Assembly: GCA_937996235.1 (NCBI GenBank)
Contig: CALKVK010000030.1
Coordinates: 62,001-126,000 of the forward strand
DNA: 64,000 nt
From: an uncultured bacterium
GTDB lineage: Bacteria > Planctomycetota > JAJSAM01 > JAJVHW01
Direction of reading: 5' to 3'
The position numbers and the translations under genes are program-made. Within the stretch, counting starts at the first letter, position 1; every line of letters begins with the position of its first letter. The notes under the pieces were generated by a model. That model saw only the letters and a program-made list of their open reading frames with translations, made no database searches and had not been told where the DNA came from. Shown in pieces: positions 23,289 to 30,450 of the stretch.

Positions 23289-24355
23289 GGCGCACGTTCG
23301 CGCACACCGTGCAGGTTCTGGCCCTGCTCGCGGCCGTGGCGCTGCCCGCCGCCGCGGACGGGGACGCGCCGTTCCCGGCGGGGGAGTCGCAGCAGGAGCT
23401 CCACGGGCTGCAGTGGACGGTCGTGATGCCCGAGCGCTTCGACCCTTCGAGCGAGCACTCGCTCGTCGTCGTGCTGCACGGACTGGGCGGCCCGGCCTCC
23501 GGGATGGCGCGCTCGCTCGCGTTCCTCGCGCCCGAGGACTACGTCGTCGTCGCGCCGAAGTCGAGGGGGCAGGGCTGGGAGGCGGACGACCTCGAGCGCG
23601 TGCGGGCCACGCTGCACGATCTCGTGCCGCAGCTGCACGTCGGTGCGAACCGCCTGCACGGCATCGGCTTCTCGAACGGCGGCTGGAACCTCGCGTCGGT
23701 CGTCTTCGACGAGGAGCTGCGCTACACGAGCGCCACGTGGGTCGCGGCCGGCTACCAGGGCGGGAAGCCCCCGAAGTACGCGAAGAAGGGCATGGGCGTG
23801 CTCGCGCTCGCGGGCTCTCTCGACGGCAACCGCAAGGCCGCCGAGGACACGCCGCGCCTGCTCGGCGAGGACGTGCGCAGCGCCGAGGTGCGCATCGAGG
23901 AGGGCATCGGCCACGAGTGGCCGAAGGGGCAGATGCCGTACTACGGCTGGTGGCTCGGCGTGCAGGAGGGGCGCTTCGTACCCGGTGTGACGCTCGCGTT
24001 CGCCTGGGACGAGGCGGCGGAGGCCGTGCCCGCGCCGTCCGACGACGGGAAGAGCGGCTCGTTCGTCTACTGGTACGCCGACGCCGACACGGAGTCGGCC
24101 GACGCGAAGGCGTTCCAGAACGAGGTGCTGCAGGACCCCGCGGTGCGCTTCTTCGGCGGGCAGTGCCGCGCCGCGAAGCGCGAGCGTGCCGCGCACGCCG
24201 AGGAGTTCGACGCGCTGAAGCTCGCGGGCACGCCGGCGGTCGTCGTGTACGACACGAAGGGGAAGCTCAAGAAGGCGCTTGCGGGCGACGTGTCGGCGAA
24301 GAGCCTCGCGGCCGCGCTGCGCTCGGTGGCCGCGGTCAAGAAGCTGCCGGACTGA
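23285..24355 (+). CDS. Secreted alpha/beta hydrolase with C-terminal thioredoxin-like domain
   Basis: The 356-residue protein starts with GTG 23285, overlapping the previous stop, and has a signal peptide (VLALLAAVALPAAADGD). Residues about 35-230 form an esterase/phospholipase-like alpha/beta hydrolase: oxyanion loop VVVLHGLGG, nucleophile GFSNGG (S at about 125), acidic LAGSLDGN and histidine GIGHEW. Residues about 255-356 (FVYWYADADTESADAKAF; GTPAVVVYDTKGKL) look like a thioredoxin-fold domain with the cis-proline but no CXXC pair, so a redox role is unlikely. The substrate is unknown. The fusion and coupling to the glutamate-synthase-family gene are unusual. Confidence 0.78.
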   Translation: MRRTFAHTVQVLALLAAVALPAAADGDAPFPAGESQQELHGLQWTVVMPERFDPSSEHSLVVVLHGLGGPASGMARSLAFLAPEDYVVVAPKSRGQGWEADDLERVRATLHDLVPQLHVGANRLHGIGFSNGGWNLASVVFDEELRYTSATWVAAGYQGGKPPKYAKKGMGVLALAGSLDGNRKAAEDTPRLLGEDVRSAEVRIEEGIGHEWPKGQMPYYGWWLGVQEGRFVPGVTLAFAWDEAAEAVPAPSDDGKSGSFVYWYADADTESADAKAFQNEVLQDPAVRFFGGQCRAAKRERAAHAEEFDALKLAGTPAVVVYDTKGKLKKALAGDVSAKSLAAALRSVAAVKKLPD

Positions 24356-24370
24356 CCGGGGAGGGCCGGC

Positions 24371-25399
24371 TCAGCGCGCGAGGTTGCGGCGGCCCAGGAA
24401 GACCTCGTCCACGGCCTGCCGCCACGCGTCCTCGTCGTCGCCGAGGTCCGTGCCGAGCAGCGTGCGGAGCACACGCACGTACTTGCGGCGCCGGTCGGGA
24501 TCCTGCTCGCGCGACCAGCCGGCGAGGACGTGCGTGAGGCACTGCGAGCTGCCGAGGTCCTCGAGCGCGCGGACGGCCTCCTGCCGCACGATCCACTCGG
24601 GGTCCTTGCGCATGAGGTCGATCACGCGCTCCTCGAGGTCCTTCAGCTTGCGGTGGCGCGCCACGCGCAAGGCCGTGGCGCGGACGGCCGCGCTCTGGTC
24701 CGCGAGCTTCGACAGCACGAGCGCCCGCGGGTCCGTGATCCGCTCGTCGTCGAGGAGCCGCACGCACTCGACGCGGCCCCGCTCGCCGCCCGTCTCGAGC
24801 GCCGCCACGAGCACGTCCTTCGACGACGGCCAGTTCTCGAACAGCCAGGCCTCGGCCACCTCGCGCTTCTTCGCATCCGTGCCGCCGAGCGCCCCGACGT
24901 ACACGTCGAACACGCGCGCGTCCGTCTCGGGCGAGCCCCCGGGCTTCGCCGGCGCGACCGGCGGCGGGAGCTGCGGCTCCTCGACGGTCTTCGTGCGCAC
25001 GCCGGGCTCGCCGATCGGGATCGGCCGCTCCTCGGCGGGGCGCTCGCCGGCGTCGCGACGCTGTGCGTCGCCCGACCCGGCATCCGGGCTCGGCGCGGGC
25101 TTCTCGGGCTTCTCGCGCTGCGACTGCGACTGCGACTCGGCGGGCGCGGGCGCGGGCGCGGGTGCGGGCTCGCGTCGGGGCTCCTGCTTCTCCGCCGACG
25201 CGCGGACCAGCGTCTCGATCTCGTCGTGCTTGATCCAGACGAGGCCGTCGGACGTCTGGATACCGAGCCAGCCGCGCTCCTCGCGTTCGATGCGCCCGCG
25301 GTACTCCTTGCCGTTCTTCAGGACGACGGAGTCCTCCGCCCACGCGTGCACGGCGCAGAGCAGGACGGCGCAGAGCGCCAGGCCACGTGCGCGTCTCAC
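24371..25399 (-). CDS. Secreted SH3-like plus HEAT-repeat protein of the prepilin operon
   Basis: The 342-residue product starts at GTG 25399, overlapping the preceding prepilin stop by GTGA. It has a signal peptide (LALCAVLLCAVHAWA) and a small beta domain (VLKNGKEYRGRIEREERGWL) like those often found in planctomycete secreted proteins. A long low-complexity Pro/Ala/Glu linker spans about 75-165 and includes PAPAPAPAPAESQSQSQ. The C-terminal half is made of HEAT-like helical repeats (VRATALRVARHRKLKDLEER; VRQEAVRALEDLGSS). It may scaffold or dock the pseudopilus in the periplasm; this is inference from position. Confidence 0.75.
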   Translation of the reverse strand: MRRARGLALCAVLLCAVHAWAEDSVVLKNGKEYRGRIEREERGWLGIQTSDGLVWIKHDEIETLVRASAEKQEPRREPAPAPAPAPAESQSQSQREKPEKPAPSPDAGSGDAQRRDAGERPAEERPIPIGEPGVRTKTVEEPQLPPPVAPAKPGGSPETDARVFDVYVGALGGTDAKKREVAEAWLFENWPSSKDVLVAALETGGERGRVECVRLLDDERITDPRALVLSKLADQSAAVRATALRVARHRKLKDLEERVIDLMRKDPEWIVRQEAVRALEDLGSSQCLTHVLAGWSREQDPDRRRKYVRVLRTLLGTDLGDDEDAWRQAVDEVFLGRRNLAR

Positions 25400-26529
25400 G
25401 GGTTCGCGACCTCCTCCCACGAGAGCATCGTCATCATGGCGAAGCGCTGCGAGGCGATCTGGATCGCGAGGCTCGAGTAGAACATGTCCACGGTGCCGGT
25501 GACGGTCACCGTCGTCGTGTTCGTGTCGGCCTCGACCTCCTCGCCGACGAGGATGCCGCCGATCACGCGCTTGCCGGAGCCGCCGCCCGTCATGGTGGCG
25601 CGGCCGCGGACCAGGACGAGCCCCGTCCACAGGAACTGACCGCTCGACTGCAGGTCGCCGTCGACCACGAGCACGCCGACGCCGGTGGACTGACCCGTCA
25701 GGTGGATGCTCCCCTCGACCACCGCGACGACAGGAGCCGCCGCCGTTCCGACGTTGAGTCCGGCGAGGGTGCCCGGCGTGATCGAGTGCGTCTTCGCCGC
25801 CTTCGCCTGCTCGACGAGCAGGTCGAGATCGGTCGCGTCCACGTGCTGGACCGAAGGCGACGTCGCGCCGGAGCCCTGCACGCGGGCCCAGCGCGCCGAC
25901 GGGATCTGCGAGACGATCTCCGCGACGGCGGCCGGCGCGGAGATGCCGGCGACGGCGGTTCCGCCGGCGACGACCGCACCGGTCAGGTCGTGGTCGAAGC
26001 CCGAGATGAGGAACGCGTTGCCCTTGAGATCCACGATCGGGTGCTCGACGTTGATCTGCAGCGCGGCCGTGATCTTCGGGATCTCGATCGCGCGGCGCAT
26101 CATCACGCGCACCGAGCGGCGCTGCTTGTTGATGATCCCCGTGCTCACGATCTGGATGTACTGGTTCTCGTCGAGCTCGTCGGTCGTGCCGTCGTCGTCG
26201 TCGTCGCGACCGTTCGCGTTGCCGGGCGTGTAGCGCACGGTGCACGAGCCCGCGTTGCCGCCGCCCGGCGTGCGCGACTCCTCGTACGCCGCGGGCAGCA
26301 CGCCGCCGTCGATGCGGATCTTCGCGATGCCCCAGTCCACGCCCGCCTCGGCGAGCTGGAACGCGCGCTCGCCGTCGGCGGCCGCCTGCACTTCGCGCGC
26401 GCGCGCCATGGCGGGCAGCAGCGCGGCCGCGGAGAGTCCCGCGCAGATGACGACGAACGCGCCGAGTCCGGCCAGCGCGCTGCCACGTTCGCTGCGGCGG
26501 CGTCGACGGAGCGGCGTGGTGTGCGTCAC
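25396..26529 (-). CDS. PilX-type large prepilin with bactofilin-like domain
   Basis: The 377-residue protein opens with a basic stretch and GSALAGLGAFVVICAGLSAA, a prepilin-like N-terminal membrane helix, followed by QLAEAGVDWGIAKI, typical of PilX. An acidic segment NGRDDDDDGTTDELDENQ at about 103-120 could bind calcium. The C-terminal half (VVEGSIHLTGQSTGVGVLVV; LVLVRGRATMTGGGSGKRV) resembles the polymer-like beta-solenoid of pilus-associated proteins. It is translated from GTG 26529 overlapping the previous gene. Probably a minor component or adhesin of a type IV pilus or pseudopilus. Confidence 0.8.
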   Translation of the reverse strand: MTHTTPLRRRRRSERGSALAGLGAFVVICAGLSAAALLPAMARAREVQAAADGERAFQLAEAGVDWGIAKIRIDGGVLPAAYEESRTPGGGNAGSCTVRYTPGNANGRDDDDDGTTDELDENQYIQIVSTGIINKQRRSVRVMMRRAIEIPKITAALQINVEHPIVDLKGNAFLISGFDHDLTGAVVAGGTAVAGISAPAAVAEIVSQIPSARWARVQGSGATSPSVQHVDATDLDLLVEQAKAAKTHSITPGTLAGLNVGTAAAPVVAVVEGSIHLTGQSTGVGVLVVDGDLQSSGQFLWTGLVLVRGRATMTGGGSGKRVIGGILVGEEVEADTNTTTVTVTGTVDMFYSSLAIQIASQRFAMMTMLSWEEVANP

Positions 26530-27068
26530 GGGTTGCGCGCCACCACGCGTACGCTGCCCGACGCCTTGCGCTGGCGGTCGTCGGTCTGTCCCGACGCCGC
26601 GTCGATCTGGAACGTGAAGGACGTGCCGCTGCGCGTGACGCGGAACGCGGTGATCCCGCGCGCCAGCACCGTCTGCAGCGTGCCCTCCTGACGGATCAGC
26701 TCGCCCGTGCCGAAGCCGGAGCTCGTGACGACCTCGTAGCGCACCTGTGCGCTCTGGACCGTCGAGCCGTTCCAGCCGACGACGCGGCGCATCATGAAGC
26801 CGACGTCGGTGTCGCCGTCCGAGAACGTCGTCCCGTCGAGGTGCAGCACCGTCGCGAGGGAGCCCTTGCGGAACTCCTCCGAGATGCTCGTCAGGCCCTT
26901 GTCCACGCGGATCGCGGCAGCGCGCTCGTCGTTCACCGACTGCGCGAGGTCGTTGCTGGTGTCGAGGAGCGCCACCGCGGCACCGAGCACGCCGACCACG
27001 AGCGCCACCGAGATCACGGTCTCGACGAGCGTGAAGCCGCGTGCGGAACGGCGCCGGAGGGGCGTCAT
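26526..27068 (-). CDS. PilW/GspJ-type minor prepilin
   Basis: The 180-residue protein carries the prepilin signal RRRSARGFTLVETVISVALV, with the G|F cleavage site after residue 11 and E+5 (FTLVE). The globular part (FRKGSLATVLHLDGTTF; VRYEVVTSSGFGTGELIRQE) is typical of PilW/GspJ minor pilins, which help initiate fibre assembly. It overlaps its neighbours by 4 bases on both sides (ATGA and GTGA), so it is translationally coupled. Confidence 0.85.
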   Translation of the reverse strand: MTPLRRRSARGFTLVETVISVALVVGVLGAAVALLDTSNDLAQSVNDERAAAIRVDKGLTSISEEFRKGSLATVLHLDGTTFSDGDTDVGFMMRRVVGWNGSTVQSAQVRYEVVTSSGFGTGELIRQEGTLQTVLARGITAFRVTRSGTSFTFQIDAASGQTDDRQRKASGSVRVVARNP

Positions 27069-27589
27069 CGCGTGCCCCCGGCGTTCGGGTCCGTGGCGGC
27101 ACCAGCGCCGTTCGGGGCCGCGCCGGCGTTCGCGCCCGCGTTCGCCCCGGGGAGCGGCGTGCTGCCGCCGAGCGCGCTGCCGTCCACGCGATTGCACACC
27201 CACGTCACGACCGGGCCGATCTCGCGGTCCGTCAGAGCCGGGAAGTGCACGAAGACGGTCACCTCGTACACCTGGAAGGTCGTGCTGCCGTTGTCCACCT
27301 GCCGCACGGTGACGTCGGCGTAGCCGGAGCCCGCTCCGGTCTCGTCGTCGTCGATCGTGAAGCGCTTGCCCGCGAAGTGCGTCTGCACGTCGGCGAAGTC
27401 GGTGGCGCGCACGTCCTCGAGGATGGCGGCGCCGGCGCGCGCGGCTGCGCGCGCGTAGCGCGTCTTCGACGTCAGGGCCGCGCCGGACACGATGGCCGCC
27501 GTCGTCCCGAGCAGGGAGACGGCCACGACGACTGCGGCCGCCGCGACCTCGACGAGCGACATGCCTCGAACGCTCTTCGCGCGCTTCAT
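27065..27589 (-). CDS. PilV/GspI-type minor prepilin
   Basis: The 174-residue product has prepilin signal VRGMSLVEVAAAAVVVAVSL, with cleavage before MSLVE, in which methionine replaces the usual phenylalanine. The globular domain includes RYARAAARAGAAILEDVRAT, typical of PilV. The C-terminus is a low-complexity tail rich in Gly, Ala and Asn (PGANAGANAGAAPNGAGAA). An ATG four codons upstream (27601) is an alternative start. It begins 118 bases after the GspG-like gene, with a structured leader between. Confidence 0.83.
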   Translation of the reverse strand: MKRAKSVRGMSLVEVAAAAVVVAVSLLGTTAAIVSGAALTSKTRYARAAARAGAAILEDVRATDFADVQTHFAGKRFTIDDDETGAGSGYADVTVRQVDNGSTTFQVYEVTVFVHFPALTDREIGPVVTWVCNRVDGSALGGSTPLPGANAGANAGAAPNGAGAATDPNAGGTR

Positions 27590-27707
27590 CGGTACTCCCA
27601 CGGCCAGGCCTGGTGCCGTGTTGCGCTGCCCAGCGCCCTTGACGTCGGCACCGGGAGGGCTGCGACTTGAGGGGTTTCCCGTATCCGTGGCGTGGTCGGC
27701 TGCGCGC
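27590..27707 (-). other. Structured leader between the first and second prepilin genes
   Basis: The minus strand of this gap can form CGGG/CCCG closing an AAACCCC...GTCGCAGCC loop, then GGTGCCG pairing with CGGCACC around an inner hairpin GCGCT-GGGC-AGCGC. It could be an mRNA processing or attenuation element that sets the ratio of major to minor pilins, or a ligand-binding RNA. No family is assigned. Confidence 0.35.
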
Positions 27708-28439
27708 TCAGTTCACCTGGCGCCAGCGGTTGCTGTCGCGGCCGATCGTGCCCGTCGCGGCGCGGCCCGTGATCGAGTCCGCGGGGCCCGCTCCGGCGAA
27801 CGCCATCCCGTCCGAGGCGACGCTGTGGAAGTTCGCGCCGGAGTACGCGGCGTCGTCCGTGGCCGTCATGTCGCCCTGCTGGTTCACGAAGAACGTGCGG
27901 GAGCCGGTCGAGGAGTGCGTGTTCGGCCACGCGTAGAGGCAGAACGTCGTCTCGGCCAGGTCCGAGTTCACGCTGCCCGTGAACGCGCCGGACGGGACCT
28001 CGTGCACGCCGAGGCCCGTGTCGTCGGGCAGCCGCACCACGAAGCGGTAGCCGGAGCGCGAGGCCGCGCCCTGGCTGTCGATCGTGCGGAAGCCGGCGGA
28101 GAGCACCGTCGGGTTCATCGAGCGGCCCGTGGCGGTGCCGTCGGGGGCCGTGCGGACGCCCGTCAGGCCCGTGATCTCGCGCAGGAAGCCGAACTCGCCT
28201 GCGCCGTCACCGTCCACGTCCGTGGCGGCCGACTGCTGGAACTGCACCTCGGCGTTCCAGACGCTGCGCAGGTTGGCGATCGCGGCGGTCTCGTTGGTCG
28301 TCAGCCGTGCCCCGAGGAAGTTGGGGATGGCGATCACCAGGATCACCGTGATGACCACGAGCACGACCATGAGCTCGATCAGCGTGAATCCGGCAGCCTC
28401 GCCCGGCGGGCGGCCGCGGTGCGTCCCGTGCTGGCTCAT
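27708..28439 (-). CDS. GspG-type major prepilin, first gene of the operon
   Basis: The 243-residue protein carries a class III signal GEAAGFTLIELMVVLVVITV, with cleavage between G and F at about residue 17 and the E+5 residue present. The globular part fits GspG/type IV major pilins of Planctomycetota (NFLGARLTTNETAAIANLRS). Near the C-terminus is FCLYAWPNTHSSTGSRTFFV, the pattern of the family's conserved end. A GGGAGAG site lies upstream of the ATG. Four more genes follow on the minus strand. No assembly ATPase or peptidase is in this window, so these must lie elsewhere. Confidence 0.9.
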   Translation of the reverse strand: MSQHGTHRGRPPGEAAGFTLIELMVVLVVITVILVIAIPNFLGARLTTNETAAIANLRSVWNAEVQFQQSAATDVDGDGAGEFGFLREITGLTGVRTAPDGTATGRSMNPTVLSAGFRTIDSQGAASRSGYRFVVRLPDDTGLGVHEVPSGAFTGSVNSDLAETTFCLYAWPNTHSSTGSRTFFVNQQGDMTATDDAAYSGANFHSVASDGMAFAGAGPADSITGRAATGTIGRDSNRWRQVN

Positions 28440-28527
28440 GTCTCTCTCCCAAGAGCCCGGGCGCAGCGTGCCCGGATCCGCAGCATCGGCATCCGGGGGG
28501 AGGGAGATTAGCCCCGTGTCGGCCGGG

Positions 28528-29538
28528 TCAGCGGCCGCGCAGGCGCATCAGGTTCACGGCGACGCGGCCGTCGCGGTCGTACCAGCGCTCGAGCACGACG
28601 AGGCTCGCCGCCTCGGCGGCCGCGTCGATCTCCTGCGGCGAGAACTTCGTGGCGGTCTCGACGCGGATCGCCTCGCCCTTCGCGAAGCTGACGTCGAGGT
28701 CGAGCGCCTCGATGCGCGCCGTCTGCGCGCGGCGGCTGATGACGTGCGCGTCGAGGCGTCCGGTCTCCGGGTCGTACGCGATCCGCTCGCGGAACAGGTC
28801 CGGGTCGAGGTTGCCGCCGAGCTCGCGGTTGATCCGCGCCACGAGGTTCAGCCGCAGCGCGCGCGTCACGCCCTTGCGGTCGTTCGACGCGCGCTCGATC
28901 GCACGCGGGTCCTTGCGGAGGTCGATCCCGGCGATCAGGAGGTCGCTGCCCCCGAGCGCCGCGCCGATGCCGCGCAGCACCGCGATCGCGTCGGAGCGTT
29001 CGTAGCCGCCGGCGCCGCCGCCGGGCCAGAACAGGAGGCGCGGTCCCGGCGTCGCGCGCAGCTCGCGCACGGCGTCCTCGATGCGGCCGACGACACCGCG
29101 CGCCTGGAGGCCGGGGTGGGCCGCGGCGAGGCGGCGGCACGCGGGCTCGATCGCCTCGGGGTGGGGGCCGACGGCGACGTACGGCAGCGTGCCGAAGTGC
29201 CGCACGAGCGGCGCGAGGAGCTGGGACGTGCGCTCGACGTCCACGACCCCGTGCTCGATCACCGTGGGGGTCCCGCGCGGGAAGTAGAGCGCCGCGGCAT
29301 CCGCGCGCTCGGCGAGCGTCTGCCGCTCGGCCTGGACCACGTAGTGCTCGGGCAGCTCCGCGAGCTCGCGCAGGAGCCGCACGCCGGCCGCGTCGAGCAG
29401 GGCGTGGAAGGGCACGGCGCGCGGCGACGCCGCGAACCCGCGCGCGATCGTTCGCGCGAAGTCCGCCGCGAGCTCCTCCGGCCCCGCGCCACCGAGCGCG
29501 AGCCGCGCCCGGGAGCGAGCCTCCGTCCGCGTCGTCAT
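28528..29538 (-). CDS. egtD: EgtD-like L-histidine N-alpha-methyltransferase
   Basis: The 336-residue protein fits the Methyltransf_33 family that trimethylates histidine to hercynine using SAM, in ergothioneine synthesis. The sequence EHYVVQAERQTLAERADAAA near 73 occupies the place of the family's Y-Y-P-T-R-x-E segment but differs from it. The SAM-binding part reads LPYVAVGPHPEAIEP, and FWPGGGAGGYERSDAI replaces the usual LGSTIGN-type loop. The C-terminal FAKGEAIRVETATKFSPQEI matches the family's KYS end. The ergothioneine genes egtB and egtC are not nearby. The departures in two motifs mean another substrate is possible. A GGAGG site lies eight bases before the ATG. Confidence 0.78.
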   Translation of the reverse strand: MTTRTEARSRARLALGGAGPEELAADFARTIARGFAASPRAVPFHALLDAAGVRLLRELAELPEHYVVQAERQTLAERADAAALYFPRGTPTVIEHGVVDVERTSQLLAPLVRHFGTLPYVAVGPHPEAIEPACRRLAAAHPGLQARGVVGRIEDAVRELRATPGPRLLFWPGGGAGGYERSDAIAVLRGIGAALGGSDLLIAGIDLRKDPRAIERASNDRKGVTRALRLNLVARINRELGGNLDPDLFRERIAYDPETGRLDAHVISRRAQTARIEALDLDVSFAKGEAIRVETATKFSPQEIDAAAEAASLVVLERWYDRDGRVAVNLMRLRGR

Positions 29539-29610
29539 GTCCGGGTCCTCCAGGGTGTGCCGCGTCACCCGTCCCGCGGAACGCGCGAGCGGCCGCACGC
29601 CATTCCTGCC

Positions 29611-29633
29611 GTTATCGGACGGATCGCGCGGCG
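29611..29633 (-). promoter_or_regulatory. Putative promoter region of egtD
   Basis: On the minus strand GATAAC (29611-29616) serves as -10. The 10-base string CGTCCGATAA here is repeated in inverted orientation at the divergent promoter. A TTCGGA 17 bases upstream could be the -35. Confidence 0.35.
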
Positions 29634-29718
29634 TCCGAACGCCGACTTCCCCCGCGGACCGCGCCGGTGTGCCGCACGCGTGACGGTCGGCCCTGTGCAA
29701 GAGGTGCGGCACCCGTCC

Positions 29719-29746
29719 TTGGGCGGGCCACCCGGCGTCCGATAAT
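29719..29746 (+). promoter_or_regulatory. Putative promoter of the isochorismatase-family gene
   Basis: TTGGGC (29719-29724) and GATAAT (29741-29746) are separated by 16 bases. The hexamer ends seven bases before the ATG at 29754 and no Shine-Dalgarno sequence is present. Confidence 0.45.
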
Positions 29747-29753
29747 GCCCCAC

Positions 29754-30317
29754 ATGCAACCCTCCTCCGTGCGCGGCCTGCTGCACCCCACCCGGACCGC
29801 GCTCCTCGTGCTCGACGTGCAGATGCGGTTCGCACGTGCGATCCCGGAGTTCGACGACGTCGTCACCGCGTGCTCCCGGCTCGCCCGCGTGTTCCGGCTG
29901 CTCGGCCTCCCCGTCGTGGCCACCGAGCAGTACCCGCAGGGGCTCGGCGCGACCGTCCCCACTCTCCTGCGCGAGTTCGAGCACCACGAAGTGCCCGACA
30001 AGACCGTGTTCAGCGCGTGGTCCTGCGCGGCGGCGCGTGAGGCGCTGCGCGCCGGCGGCACGGAGAGCGTGCTCGTGTGCGGCGTCGAGACGCACGTCTG
30101 CGTGCTGCAGAGCGCCGCCGAGATGCTCGCGGCGGGACTCGCCGTCCACGTCGCAGTCGACGCGGTCGCGTCGCGTCGCACGAGCGATCGCGACCTCGCG
30201 CTCGCGCGACTGCGCGACCTGGGCGCCGTGCCGACCAGCTCCGAGGCCGCCGCCTTCGAGCTGGTCCGCGACGCGCGTCACCCGCAGTTCAAGGAACTGC
30301 AGGCGATGTTCGTCTGA
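29754..30317 (+). CDS. Isochorismatase-family (cysteine) hydrolase
   Basis: The protein has about 187 residues. It shows the isochorismatase-fold triad: aspartate in LLVLDVQMRF (about 20-29), lysine in PDKTVFSAW (about 82-90) and cysteine in VCGVETHVCVLQSAAE (about 105-120). The family cleaves amides or vinyl ethers (nicotinamidase, isochorismatase, YcaC and others); here the substrate is not clear and no partner genes identify it. The start at 29754 is supported by the position of the -10 box; the in-frame ATG at 29745 overlaps that box. Confidence 0.9.
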   Translation: MQPSSVRGLLHPTRTALLVLDVQMRFARAIPEFDDVVTACSRLARVFRLLGLPVVATEQYPQGLGATVPTLLREFEHHEVPDKTVFSAWSCAAAREALRAGGTESVLVCGVETHVCVLQSAAEMLAAGLAVHVAVDAVASRRTSDRDLALARLRDLGAVPTSSEAAAFELVRDARHPQFKELQAMFV

Positions 30318-30376
30318 CGCGCACGTCGCGCTGCGGCGCGCGCTTCGAACCTCTCTGCGGGCCGTCCGTTGACACA

Positions 30377-30395
30377 GCCCCGGATCGCTCGGGGC
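30377..30395 (+). terminator. Short GC hairpin downstream of the hydrolase gene
   Basis: GCCCCG (30377-30382) pairs with CGGGGC (30390-30395) around a seven-base loop, 59 bases after the stop. No T-run follows, so it is a weak candidate. Confidence 0.25.
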
Positions 30396-30450
30396 GCCCC
30401 GACGAAGTCAGTGCGGCGAGACATGTCGCCGCGTCGTCGGGAGGTGTTCG

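Noticed and set aside
27590..27707. GEMM-I (cyclic dinucleotide) riboswitch
   Set aside because: The hairpin between AAACC and the following GACGCAAAGCC core is missing and the core reads GTCGCAGCC, so I report only a structured leader.
30369..30397. TTGACA as a -35 box for the gene at 30451
   Set aside because: No TATAAT-like hexamer lies 16-18 bases downstream; the position holds GGGCGC.
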